Position numbers and translations under genes: made by a program | The notes under the pieces: generated by a model | The model's input: the letters and a program-made list of their open reading frames with translations, nothing else | The model's database searches: none | What the model was told of the DNA's origin: nothing | Assembly (NCBI GenBank): GCA_019925795.1 | Contig: CM034300.1 | Span: forward strand, 72,953,021-73,017,020 | Direction of reading: 5' to 3' | Source of the DNA: Dendrobium chrysotoxum | Lineage: Eukaryota > Streptophyta > Magnoliopsida > Asparagales > Orchidaceae | DNA: 64,000 nt | Shown: piece by piece, positions 53,975 through 64,000 of the stretch | How positions within the stretch are numbered: the first letter of the stretch is position 1 | How the letters are laid out: each line of letters opens with the position of its first letter

Positions 53975-56132
53975 ATGGGAAAGGCAAGAAAATGGCTTAG
54001 AAACTTCTTTGCAGGGAAGAAGGCTAAGGAGAAGGGTGGAGACTCGACTCCTAACTGGCCTACAGAAAGCAGATTTTCTCCAGTGCCCGATACAGCAACC
54101 AAGGAGAATAGATGGAGCTTCCGGAGATCTATGGGAGCTACAAAGGACTTGAATTCCACAGAGCCAAGTTTTAGTGAACCTTGCCATGGATTATTAGACT
54201 CTGAGTTTGATCAGAAGAGGCATGCCATGGCTGTAGCAGTGGCTACTGCAGCAGCTGCTGAAGCTGCTGTGGTAGCAGCACAGGCTGCCGCAGCTGTAGT
54301 TCGGCTCACCACTAAAGCAAATGATAGAACAACGAGAGCCATTGAGGAGACATCTGCCATCAAAATCCAGTCTTTCTTCAGATCTTATCTGGTACTCTGA
54401 ATCAATAAACGCTTCCAGTTTATGCTTCTTAATTAAGAATTTGTCAGATTGTTCATTTTTAAACTCTCTACTGAGTGAAATAATTCCGTGAGTCGAGTTT
54501 TGTTTCTATGAATTATTGTCTTTTAGCAGTTCATTCCTGAAAGAAAATAATGAGTTGCTTAGCTACAATAGCCATTCCACAGAAAGAGGAGTGTGGGAGC
54601 TCTTGCCTTGAGAAACATTCCTGAAATAAAATTTATTAATGCGTTGCTCCCCTTAAACTTGGATAAGTTCTTCATTTTCCTTCACCAAAAAATTCTTATT
54701 CTGCCACCGACAGTTCGTCCATTGATATATTTGGCTTGAATAAAGTGAATATGCACATATACCATCTATTTTTTATATATTTATATACTTAAAACCTAAA
54801 TTTTTATATTTATTTAATTATTTATATAATATTTTAATCTTTAATTCACATAAAAAATATTAATAATATTAATTTTTATCACTGAAATGTACATTTTCAT
54901 GTGCATGTTTTGATGTGATTGGAACATTAATAATAAATACAAACTTCTAAATATTAAACTGGTAAATACATAAGAATATATAATATGCACATAAATCCCT
55001 CTAATAATAATAATTACTATTATTATATTGAGAATTGAGATGAACATAACTGATTATGAAGGGAAAATATTTATAAAAATGGATCATATGCAGGCAAGAA
55101 AAGCTCTAAATGCACTGAAAGGATTAGTAAAAATGCAAGCATTGGTGCGAGGACACCTGGTTAGAAAACAAGCTACTGCAACCCTCAGATGCATGCAAGC
55201 ACTGGTTAACGCTCAAGACAGAGCACGAGCTGAAAGAATCCGTATGGTTCAAGAGTCACAATCTACACCACTAAGGCAGCAGAACTACAGAAGATCACCA
55301 CACCATTCTTTTGTAAGTCAAATTTCTACATATTTATTCCATGCTCGTCAGTTTTTAGTTTGAACTGTATGATCTAATTCATATTTCTATTAACTTTATA
55401 ATTGTAGGAGATGGATTGTAATGAGGAAGAATATGTCAAAATTGTAGAGATGGATCTTGGTGGAAGAAGCTATTCGTTGGGAGAAACTGAAAGAACTGAT
55501 CAGAGGTTCTCTGCAAACAACTCTACTTCTCGCACACCTTGCAAGGCTGATCTTTCACCACAGTTCTCACCTAATCCATCAGCTTTAACTGAGTTGAGTC
55601 CAATGGACTTCGAAGAGTTTTCCTTTCCCACAGCTCAAAATAGTCCACAACTATCAGCCATGTCCATGCCTGCACATACTTCTTTTGACTATCCTCTGTA
55701 TCCCAATTACATGGCTAACACAGAGTCTTCCAGAGCGAAGCTGAGGTCCCAAAGTGCACCAAAGCAGAGACTTGATGCATATGAGAGGCAGTCAAGTAAG
55801 AGAAGACAGACAATGGAGGGAAGAAATGTTCCAAGGGGAATTAGGATGCAGAGATCTTCTTCTCATGCTGGTTTGGTAGCAAATAGTTATGAATACCCAT
55901 GGTCCATCAGGCTTGATAAGTCAAATGTGTCACTCATAGAGAGTGAATGTGGTTCAACAACTACTGTAATGACAAATAAAAACTACTGCAGAACTCTAGC
56001 AGAGCATGAGGTAAGAATGAACTAATAAATACAAAATATCTCTGTTTTATATGGTGCTTGTCGTTTCCTAAGGTTATCTTTGAATGAGTGGTGTATTATT
56101 TACTGCTGCAGATCCATGGAATTGATCACTGA
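53975..56132 (+). CDS. IQD: IQ67-domain (IQD) calmodulin-binding protein
   Basis: IQD proteins bind calmodulin and associate with microtubules or the nucleus, linking calcium signals to cell shape. Exons are 53975-54391, 55094-55312, 55408-56010 and 56112-56132; all joins are phase 0 with GT-AG introns (702, 95 and 101 bp), giving 419 aa. The start MGKARKWLRNFFAGKK is the usual basic IQD N-terminus. An Ala-rich helix covers about 90-110. The IQ67 domain begins at about 128 (AIKIQSFFRSYL), is cut by the family-conserved intron, and continues ARKALNALKGLVKMQALVRG and MQALVNAQDRAR. Near 315-333 ANTESSRAKLRSQSAPKQR is the C-terminal DUF4005-like signature. It most resembles the group of Arabidopsis IQD22-24 (inference). 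The last exon codes only IHGIDH; reading through its donor would instead give VRMN. Confidence 0.92.
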
Positions 56133-56885
56133 CAGGTTCATTCATTCCTCTCATCGTCTGACAAGTGTGATAGCTATGATTGTATAAAAGAAGGAAAAAA
56201 TGTCTTCTCATCTGAAGAATATATTTCAGGAACTTGCGAGTTTAAGTTGTTTTGAAAAACAAAGTCAAAATTCAAGTGCCCAAAGTACATATTTCAAGTG
56301 GAGATTTTGATATTGCTGTCAGGATCTACTAACTTATGTATCTTCATAAATCATGACCTGAAAAGCAATCAGGGATAAAATCTTTAATTTAGAACATGTT
56401 TTTGTACTCTGATTGATTGTCCTTCTGATAGAAGATACATAAGAACTACATCGTTAGTCCATTATGGTTCTTACTGCAAATATTTAAAACTTATCTGGTA
56501 AAATTTCAGTAAATTTCATCCCATGTCTCAACAAGTGGATGGAAGTAGGATATTTTTTCTAGATTTCTTGATCTAGATGGTGTAATGCCAGATCCAACCA
56601 TCTGACCAACATGCAAAGCAACCTCAAATACATCCCAAAAAAAAAACTAACATCTCATCTTTCAATTTGATTTCCATGGCATAGCTGAGTTTAGAAAAGC
56701 TTTATCCTTTGCCATTGCAGGAACATTGTAAAGGTCTACCTGCTTCTTGTAATCTCTGACAGCCTGCCTACTTAATGAAATTAAGGTTGCTCTAAGCTTC
56801 TCTATGGAGAATATGTTGACTAATTCACTGTCAGAATCATGAAGCTATCAAGCGATGCTTTCACCAGAAGTATACTATTATAATT
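56133..56885. other. 3' flank of the IQD gene
   Basis: The likely 3' UTR covers the first 300 bases. No second gene is seen before the LINE tail. Confidence 0.55.
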
Positions 56886-59271
56886 TTTGTTTTTTGGGGA
56901 AATTTTGGGGCTTAGCCCTTTAAATTAATGGAAAAAAATGAAAATTACAGAATACAAAAAACCAACTATAGAGCTATTACATTAAAAAAGAAGAGAAAAA
57001 AAAACCCACAAATAATAATCCAAACCAAAATTTGAATTAAGTGGGAAAAAGGACTCAGGTGGGTCTATTGTCAACAATTTGAAATCATCATGAAACTCAT
57101 CCGCCAAGAAAAGATGAGACATTTGATCAGCAGAAACAACACACCCCAAGCCCGGGTGGCCACGAGGCCAGCTAGCAAGAAGAAGAGGTTGGCGTGAGGA
57201 TCTCCAATGAAGGCACTCAAATTTGATAGCCGAGCAGATTCCATTAGACAAAATTCATGGTTGCTGCCAGGCCTTCCAAGGAAAAATGATGATTGTGGCT
57301 ATCCTCATCATAGTTCCAAAAATGAAAAATTCCAGAAGATTGCAAACCCAAGTTAGCTGATAATAAGAGAAAATTTGACTTTAAGCTCATCAAATTTTTC
57401 CAGTTTGAAGCTTTCAATATGATGGCTTTCTTGACAGAAAAACAAAGTGTTGTAGGAGAAACCCAAGTACCAAAGAAACGCCTATTATTCATTTCTTTCC
57501 AAATGTAATATACCAAGGAACAAACAGTAAAATAACAAAACTGTTTTTCCTTATTACTGAATTCTTGAAAGCTCTCAATACATTCAAAAACTTGTAATAA
57601 TATTGGCCTCATTAGAAATGAACGTAAAAAAGTATAAATCAGAAATTGCCAAATACGAAAAATCACATTAAAAAAACAGATGTTTGTGAGTTTCTATAAT
57701 TTCGTGGCAAAAAACACACGATTGGAGAATGTCAATATTCCTCATAAGGAGCAGATCAGCCATTTTAAGCTTCTCAATAATTGCCATCCATAAATAAGAA
57801 GAGAAGCGAATAGAGAGTCTTTTATGCTATATATATTTATGCCATGAAACAGTAGGTAATAGCTTATAGCAGTTAGCCAAAAAAATTTATGTGAGAAAGA
57901 TTAGGAGAGCCATTCAGACAATAGTCGGTTGCTCTAAAATAGAAATAACCAAAATTTTCCCATGAACAGTAATAGGAATACAATTAGGAAGCTCCCAGAT
58001 ATTATGGGTAATGTAGTTTTTAACAGAGTGATGGGAAACTCTCGGCGGGTAGAAGAATTCAAATAGAGCATGACCTTTACACCATAGATCCCAATACATT
58101 GAAAGGTTGCTATGGGGGTAATATTTAAAGTAATATTTCCTTTAATCTTCATAGCAACAGAGCATATAAGTTTCCATAATTTGGATGCCTGAGAGAGAAA
58201 GGGATTCCAAGGAGAGATAAATTTCCCTCTAAACAAAAAAAGCTAAGCCATACTTGTGTGATAACAGACACCAAAGCAAGGAACATGAGAAGCTATAGTA
58301 AAGAGAGTCAAAATCATGTAAACCTAGTCCACCTGCTGTTTTAGGCTTGCAAGCAGTGCTCTAGGTGATTAAACGCATTTTCTTTTCTCTGATGTTACCT
58401 TGAAACAAGAATCTAGAGCAAAGTTTTTTAATGACTTTACAAGAAGCTTTAGGTATGATAGACCCTCTTATCCAATAAGCCAATGTATTGGATATAGTAA
58501 ATTTAAGAAACTGAACTCTACCTGTAAGAGATAAAAACTTTACTTTCCAGCCATCAAGTAGAGTAGAAATCCTACTCAGTAGTGGTTGGAAGTGAGCATA
58601 TTTTAATTTTTTTTTATGAATTAGGGAGCCCCAGATATGTGATATAAGACACAATATTGGGAATTCAAAGGATAGAACAAATGTCCAAATGATTAAGGGC
58701 TTTGCGGTGAGAATATAATAGAACTTTTATTGGAGTTTATATGAAGAGTCGAAGCATCAACAAATCCCTCAAGGATATTATTTAGGTTTCTAGCATTTTG
58801 AATGGAACTAACTCCAAACACCAAGATATCATCTACATAGAGCAAATGATTGAATTCATGTCCATTGGAATTGATGCCATAGAAGTGAGAGTAACATGGT
58901 TCAGTGAGGCAACAAGATAAATCATCCATTAATATGCTGAAAAGTAACGAGGAAAATGGGCAACCTTGTCTAAGGCTAGAGGTGGACTTGAAAAACCTTT
59001 AAGGGACCCATTAAGACATATGGAAAAATATACATCATTGATGCAACCTTTTGTCCAGCTCAAAAAATTTTCAGGAAATTCTTTTTGCCTCATCTGATGA
59101 AAGAGAAAATCCCTCGAGACTGAATCAAAGGCTTTCTTAATATCCAACTTTACACAAAAGAGATTCCTAAGTGTTTTAAACTCTCTCAAAAATTTAGAGG
59201 CAAGCAGAATGTTGTCCGAAGAACATCTCTTATGAATAAAGCCAGATTGACTTACATGAATTATAGAGGGT
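56886..59271 (-). mobile_element. L1-type LINE, decayed, interrupted at its 5' side
   Basis: On the minus strand the 3' UTR ends GGGCTAAGCCCCAAAATTTC plus an A-rich tail at 56886-56905. Reverse transcriptase and zinc-binding motifs lie at 57244-59260. The upstream part is cut at about 59271 by copy 3 of the large non-coding repeat and should resume beyond the window. Confidence 0.75.
57244..59260 (-). pseudogene. LINE ORF2 fragment: reverse transcriptase and zinc-binding region
   Basis: From its N side it shows SQSGFIHKRCSSDNILLASK, VKLDIKKAFDSVSRDFL, then in another frame MDDLSCCLTE and the catalytic HLLYVDDILVFG (about 58819-58850). It continues WKVKFLSLTGRVQFLKFTI and, near 57480-57666, a zf-RVT-like FCYFTVCSLVYYIWKE. 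Several frameshifts and stops break it. No RNase H was seen, unlike the LINE at 25853, so it is a different lineage. Confidence 0.8.
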
Positions 59272-60714
59272 GTGGACCCTCCGAAAGGACAAAAACATCG
59301 CCGCCCTGCGCGGGGAGGGGGGGGAGATGGTATTACCAATGGGAGGGCAGATTCGATCACACATACGATTAATCATTGAGGTTAGCAGCTCTCGCCAGCA
59401 CACCCTGATGGGTAATAATATGCATGATCATCACAACGGGTTTCCCCCACCCAATATATCAGCTCGAGTGGGGTTTATTTGAAAGTGGGATTCGGTTTCC
59501 CACGGGCGCAAGCCCCCATGGTTAATTACATCTCAGGCCGGGCCCTGAGAAAACTCTCGATTAAGGATTCTACATTATACTCTCAAATGGGATTGGCACA
59601 TGGGGAGAAGACTAGTAAATCCTACTCAAAGGAAAAGAAAGACTCAACTAGGCTTAGTCAGCATGTGCGGCTCAGATCGGCATCCAGAGGGACTAAGATA
59701 GTGAGACGAAACTGGAGAAAATAAATAAATCATGCACTCAAAGCATGTAGGAGAGAAGGATGGAGGTGGCGTCATCCATGTGACGCGGATGGGTAGGATT
59801 TATAGTCTCTAGATGATAAAAGACTTACCTACTGATGAGGCATACTATGAAATAATAGTAGCCTTGAATCCTAAATCTAGAGTGGATCTAGTGTTCTACG
59901 CAACACTAACACCGGTGTCCTAGCTAATGCAATGCAAAATTTGGACTTACCCTGGCCTGGATTGGGGAGCCAACTAACCACCAAGTCGATTTAAAACCAT
60001 GAGTCCAGTCATTTATGAAAGATGGGTGGGTAGGTCATAGTTTTTGGAATTAGGGCCGACGTCTAGAGAGTTTCCTAAGTAGCCCAGACTTTTGTAGGGT
60101 GAATGCTCCTAGGACTAATACAATTAAAATTTTAATTTAGTTGATTTCTAATGTAATGCATGCTAGTTAAAATATCCAAATCAGGTATGCATGGGTTTTA
60201 AAAAGGCTTATAGAAAATAATTTTTAGAAGTAGACTGGGCTTCCCCAGGTCCGACACCTCATCCTCATAGGTCAGATTATCCGTTCTCTACCCGCAGGCG
60301 GGGAAGTGTCTTATAGAAGGAGAGAGAAAATACATTAATATACATGCGACCCCGGACGATTCCGGTAGTTTCCTAAGTCGTTAAGTTTCTATGTTACTTA
60401 AACCTTAAAATTTTAAATATTGATTACGAGTAGAAAATATTTTAGTCCTTAGAGATCCTAACGAAATCCAGGCTAAAACAAAAGTGACACACAAACGCTA
60501 AGGAACTAGGAAAAGCATGTATCCTATGTGCAATCAACATCAAATCAAACACGGTAAATAATTAAATAAATCAATTAAATATCCATAGGCCAACTTCCCT
60601 TAATTATAAACCAGGGTCTGCAGAAAATTAAAGTGGCCGGGCACCGCTGCCAACAACCTGGATTTCTAATCCTAAGAATGACGTAAATGACTTTGAGTGG
60701 GATATTGGGTCTTT

Positions 60715-60950
60715 AGATCTTCAGTCTTCTTGGACTTCTTCCTTGGACTCCTTGGATTTCTCCTCCTTGGTCTCCTTGGATTCGTCGTGGCTTGAATATC
60801 CAAATGAAGAGGCAATTTCCCCTTAAAGTGGTATTGCCTTTTCTCTTTGGATATCTAAAAGCCATCCGAACTTGATCTTCCAAATGGAAGAAGGCTCTCC
60901 CTCTTGAGGATGCCTTCTTCTTTTGGAACTCAAGTTGGATAAGGATATCC
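60715..60950. repeat. CTCCTTGG tandem words and two hairpins (copy 3)
   Basis: CCTTGGACTCCTTGGATTTC-like words are followed by CCAAATGAAGAGGCAA pairing with TTGCCTTTTCTCTTTGG, and CCAAATGGAAGAAGGC pairing with GCCTTCTTCTTTTGG, in the same order as in copy 2. Confidence 0.65.
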
Positions 60951-63519
60951 CAACTCAAAAATACTTTCACAACTCTCACCAATATTATAAATAATTTACA
61001 TTAATGAAAGCAATAAAATCTAGACTCTCCTGTATGGTTATCTTAATAAAAATATCCCAAGCAGTTTAGATATCACAAGCAGTTTATATGGAAATAAAAT
61101 TACTCATCACAGCCACACTTGGCCATGCTCTTAATTGTTTTGAGGGCTAAGCAAACTCTGGAGCACATGTAGTAATTTATAATAATTTATTATTTTAGCC
61201 CTCATTTATTTAGGGGGGCTGAGCAATTTCTGAAGCACCTGTATGAAACAACGTTAGTATTTGAATCATGATTATTGCCCCCCCTTTTATTAGCGCTGCA
61301 TGAGCATGGCCACCTGCAGAAAAATATCGTTAGTATCAAAATCGATTCTAATATATGGGTAATCTATCGTACAATCACGCCAATTCCCAGAGTACAGTAA
61401 AAGTAAGCAAACACACGCCAACTTCATCTCAATCACAACATGTAGTGAAATCTCAAAAAACTCGGCACACAACAGAAAAGTAAACACCGGCCTAGCCTAG
61501 GTCTAGAAGTGGTGCCATAGCAAATCATCTAAGTGTGTGTAGAAGGCTGTGTAGCTGGGATAGGTCCTAAGCTGGGTAATTAGTTGAAGTTATCTAGTGT
61601 CCAAGTCTGTTAAAGGTCTCCGGGAGAGATTTAGATTTAAATTTAAATATTAGTACGTTACAGGTTAAATTAGGTATGTTTTAATGGTTAGATGATTACT
61701 ACCTTTGTTTCACACCGAGGCCGTGAAGTTTATTTCACCTTCCTTGGGGCTAAGTCAATAGCCTCGTAGGCCTGGGTTACCTAGTAGCAATCATCGGTTA
61801 ATTAAGTTGATTTAGTTGGTTGAAGATTAAAAGAAAAGGGGTATATTAATTTATTTATTATTATGTTAGTATGTTAGTTTTAGGTTAAGAGCAATGTTTT
61901 CTGAATTCCAAGTTAAGCCGGTGGTTTTCAGAAGGTCTAGGGTCACCCTGTCCACTAGGTCAAAGGGATCGAAAATTGACTTTTTGATTAAAGGGGCTTT
62001 ATGAATAGTTAATATTTTTATAAATTAATAGACCTTAACCCGATCAGTTAGACTGTAAGCATGCCCAATTTGGATTCTTCTATCCAAAGTTATGAATTTC
62101 CGAAGTTTTGGTCTCGTTTTGAACTAAGTTTAACCGGATTGTTGATTTTTTGATTTAAGTTGATTTCTAGAATTCTAATATTTTTAATAAATACTAGGCC
62201 CTAATGTGAGTTGAATGCCTTTGAGTTTGTCCACTTTAGAGTTTTCTATAATTAGTTATGAATTTTTAAAGTTTGGATTATTTAATGAATTATCGAAATT
62301 ATTTAATTTAGGGCTCTTTTAGGGATTTTGATCCAAATCAGTTCCAAACTACTTGGAATCACCCCCAAAGGTCAGGAATGACCCAAAGAAGTGTTCCCAA
62401 GTGTTTGGGAAAAATTTAGAATTTTTAATAATTTTTTAATTATTTAATTTAATTAAAAGGTGATTTTTAATTAAAATTAAATTAAAGTTCAGATTGAGGT
62501 CCAATTAAGGGGCTTTTAATTGTCATGGATTAGGGACTGAATTCTAAAGAGTTTGATATATTATGGTTATTTTTCTGATTTAAAATGAATTTATTATAAT
62601 TTTTTTGAAGTTATTGGGTCCTAATTAAAGGGTGAATTAGGGTTGATCAGTTAAGGGGTTTAATAAGTCCTAAAAATTTCTAGAAAATTCTGAGGGGTTT
62701 AGAATGTCACTAAGTTTATAGGGTTCAAGTTTCAAGTCAATCTGAGGTGAACTCTAGCTCGTAAAATTTCTTTAAGTTCATTGGACGGGTCCTTAATTAT
62801 TGTCCTTAGGGTGTCACTATGTTAAATGGGTTTTGAATCAATGTCTTAACTAACCCTGTGTATATCATGAGGGAAATGCAGCAAAAATATAAACACACCA
62901 AACATGTCCTTAGATCTAGGAGAGCCTAGGCAAGGTGCTTGTGCAGCCTACAGATGCAAGGACTACGAAACACTAAGTAAACAAGCCTAATGAAGTGATT
63001 TGTGAATGATTGAGACACAATCATTCACTAATCCTTCTCCCACATGAATTCTACTCACAAGTAGAGTCTAAGTTTGAAATTTCATGCAATGAATCTCCCA
63101 AAATTGAGGATTTAATAATATATGTAATTTTAAAACACTTAAAATACATATATGTATTAAATAAATAAATATATAATTTTGAAAATAGAATAGTTAAAAG
63201 TAATTTCACATTCATATTTATGGGAGATCCACTAACCACCCACAACAAGGTTTTTCAAAATAGTTTTATATTTTTTAAAAAATAATTTTTAGCTTTAAAA
63301 TAATAGAATAATAATTAAATAATTAGGTAGTACAAAAATAATCCAGAAAAGATAGGTTTGAATCCAAAATATAATTTTAAATTAAAGTTCACATTTTTCT
63401 GAAAAATTCAAAGTATTATGCGTCAAAATTCGATTTAAAACGAGAAAGTTATGAATTTTTCAAAGTTTAATGTGTTTAAAAATATTTTTTAAATGATTTA
63501 AAATAGTTAATGCTTAAAA

Positions 63520-63906
63520 ATAATTATTAAATTAAAATAAATCAAATATTAAAACTTCTGGATTTAAAGTAAATAATAAATAATAATAAAAATAATAATA
63601 ATTAAGATAACTTCAAAATATTAATAATGATAAAATAGTAATAATAAAAATAGTTTTAAAATAATTAATAATAATAATATAATAGGAATTTAAGATGGTT
63701 TCAAAATATTAGTAATAATAGTATATAATAATAATTAAAATAATTTTCAAATGATAATAATATAATAATAATTAAAACATTCTTAAAATATTAATAATAA
63801 TAATGTAATAATGATAAAATAATGAAAATAGTAACTATAATAAGTAAAATATTAATAATAATGATAATAGTATTTAAAAAAATAACTTTTAAATGAAAAT
63901 AATGCA

Positions 63907-63939
<33 letters not shown>

Positions 63940-64000
63940 GAATAATAAAAATAAAATAAATATTTAAAATAATGACAATAATAATAATAATAATGATAAA
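63520..64000. repeat. imperfect AAT/TAATAA-rich region with (AAT)n
   Basis: Degenerate ATAATAATA sequence over about 480 bases, with a pure AAT run at about 63906-63938. Confidence 0.8.

Larger units (their letters stand above)
59272..64000 (+). mobile_element. large non-coding LTR-like repeat, copy 3 (runs off the window)
   Basis: It begins near TGTGGACCCTCCGAAAGG inside the LINE. It shares with copy 2 GGTTTATTTGAAAG, CATGGTTAATTACATC, GAAAACTCTCGATTAA, the block GACTTACCCTGGCCTGGATT followed by GGGGAGCCA, CTACCCGCAGGCGGGGAAGT, AAAGTGGCCGGGCACC, CACACTTGGCCATGCTCTT, and AACACCGGCCTAGCCTAGG. No retrotransposon domain is visible. The last kilobase is AT- and AAT-rich and may be internal to the repeat. 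Confidence 0.6.

Overview
This window looks like nuclear DNA from a flowering plant, most likely a eudicot or other non-grass. It is AT-rich and holds few, widely spaced genes with GT-AG introns. Most of the rest is plant-type transposons: L1-type LINEs with DUF4283 ORF1 proteins, an RTE LINE, Ty1/copia and other LTR elements, tRNA-derived SINEs, hAT-like elements and many MITEs. The species cannot be named from sequence alone.

Three protein-coding genes were reconstructed exon by exon. (1) A minus-strand EPIDERMAL PATTERNING FACTOR-LIKE peptide precursor of the EPFL4/5/6 type lies at 16010-16670, with two exons, 115 aa and six cysteines. (2) A plus-strand Bax-inhibitor-1/LIFEGUARD membrane protein lies at 40054-43316, with four exons and 248 aa. 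(3) A plus-strand IQ67-domain (IQD) calmodulin-binding protein lies at 53975-56132, with four exons and 419 aa, the last exon being only 21 nt. The first 300 bases may hold the last exon of a further gene that I do not recognise.

Layout: 1-1,160 is a possible gene end plus flank. A Ty1/copia fragment (LTR, primer-binding site, start of gag) lies at 1,163-1,800. Two related LTR-like arms in opposite orientation fill 2,580-5,400. MITEs, foldback elements, SINEs and an RTE tail occupy 5,880-11,950. A clean 1,272-bp solo LTR with a 5-bp target duplication and an internal 30-bp minisatellite lies at 13,784-15,055. The EPFL gene follows. More MITEs lead to a first large non-coding LTR-like repeat at about 21,240-25,400. 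A 6.0-kb L1-type LINE with a perfect 20-bp target duplication spans 25,853-38,689. It is split inside its reverse transcriptase by a 6.8-kb TG...CA element that shows the 5-bp duplication GTGGC and belongs to the same non-coding family. An RTE fragment and a SINE sit just upstream of the LIFEGUARD promoter. A hAT-like element, a 2.1-kb LINE derivative carrying only ORF1, and two foldback elements fill 44,191-49,422. SINEs, foldbacks and a second hAT-like element lead to the IQD gene. Downstream of it a decayed minus-strand LINE ORF2 (56,886-59,271) is interrupted by a third copy of the large non-coding repeat, which runs to the window end.

The three genes are unrelated in function and nothing suggests coordinated expression. 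The main interest is the nested transposon history: the very long non-coding LTR-like family, the ORF1-only LINE derivative, and two families of foldback elements.
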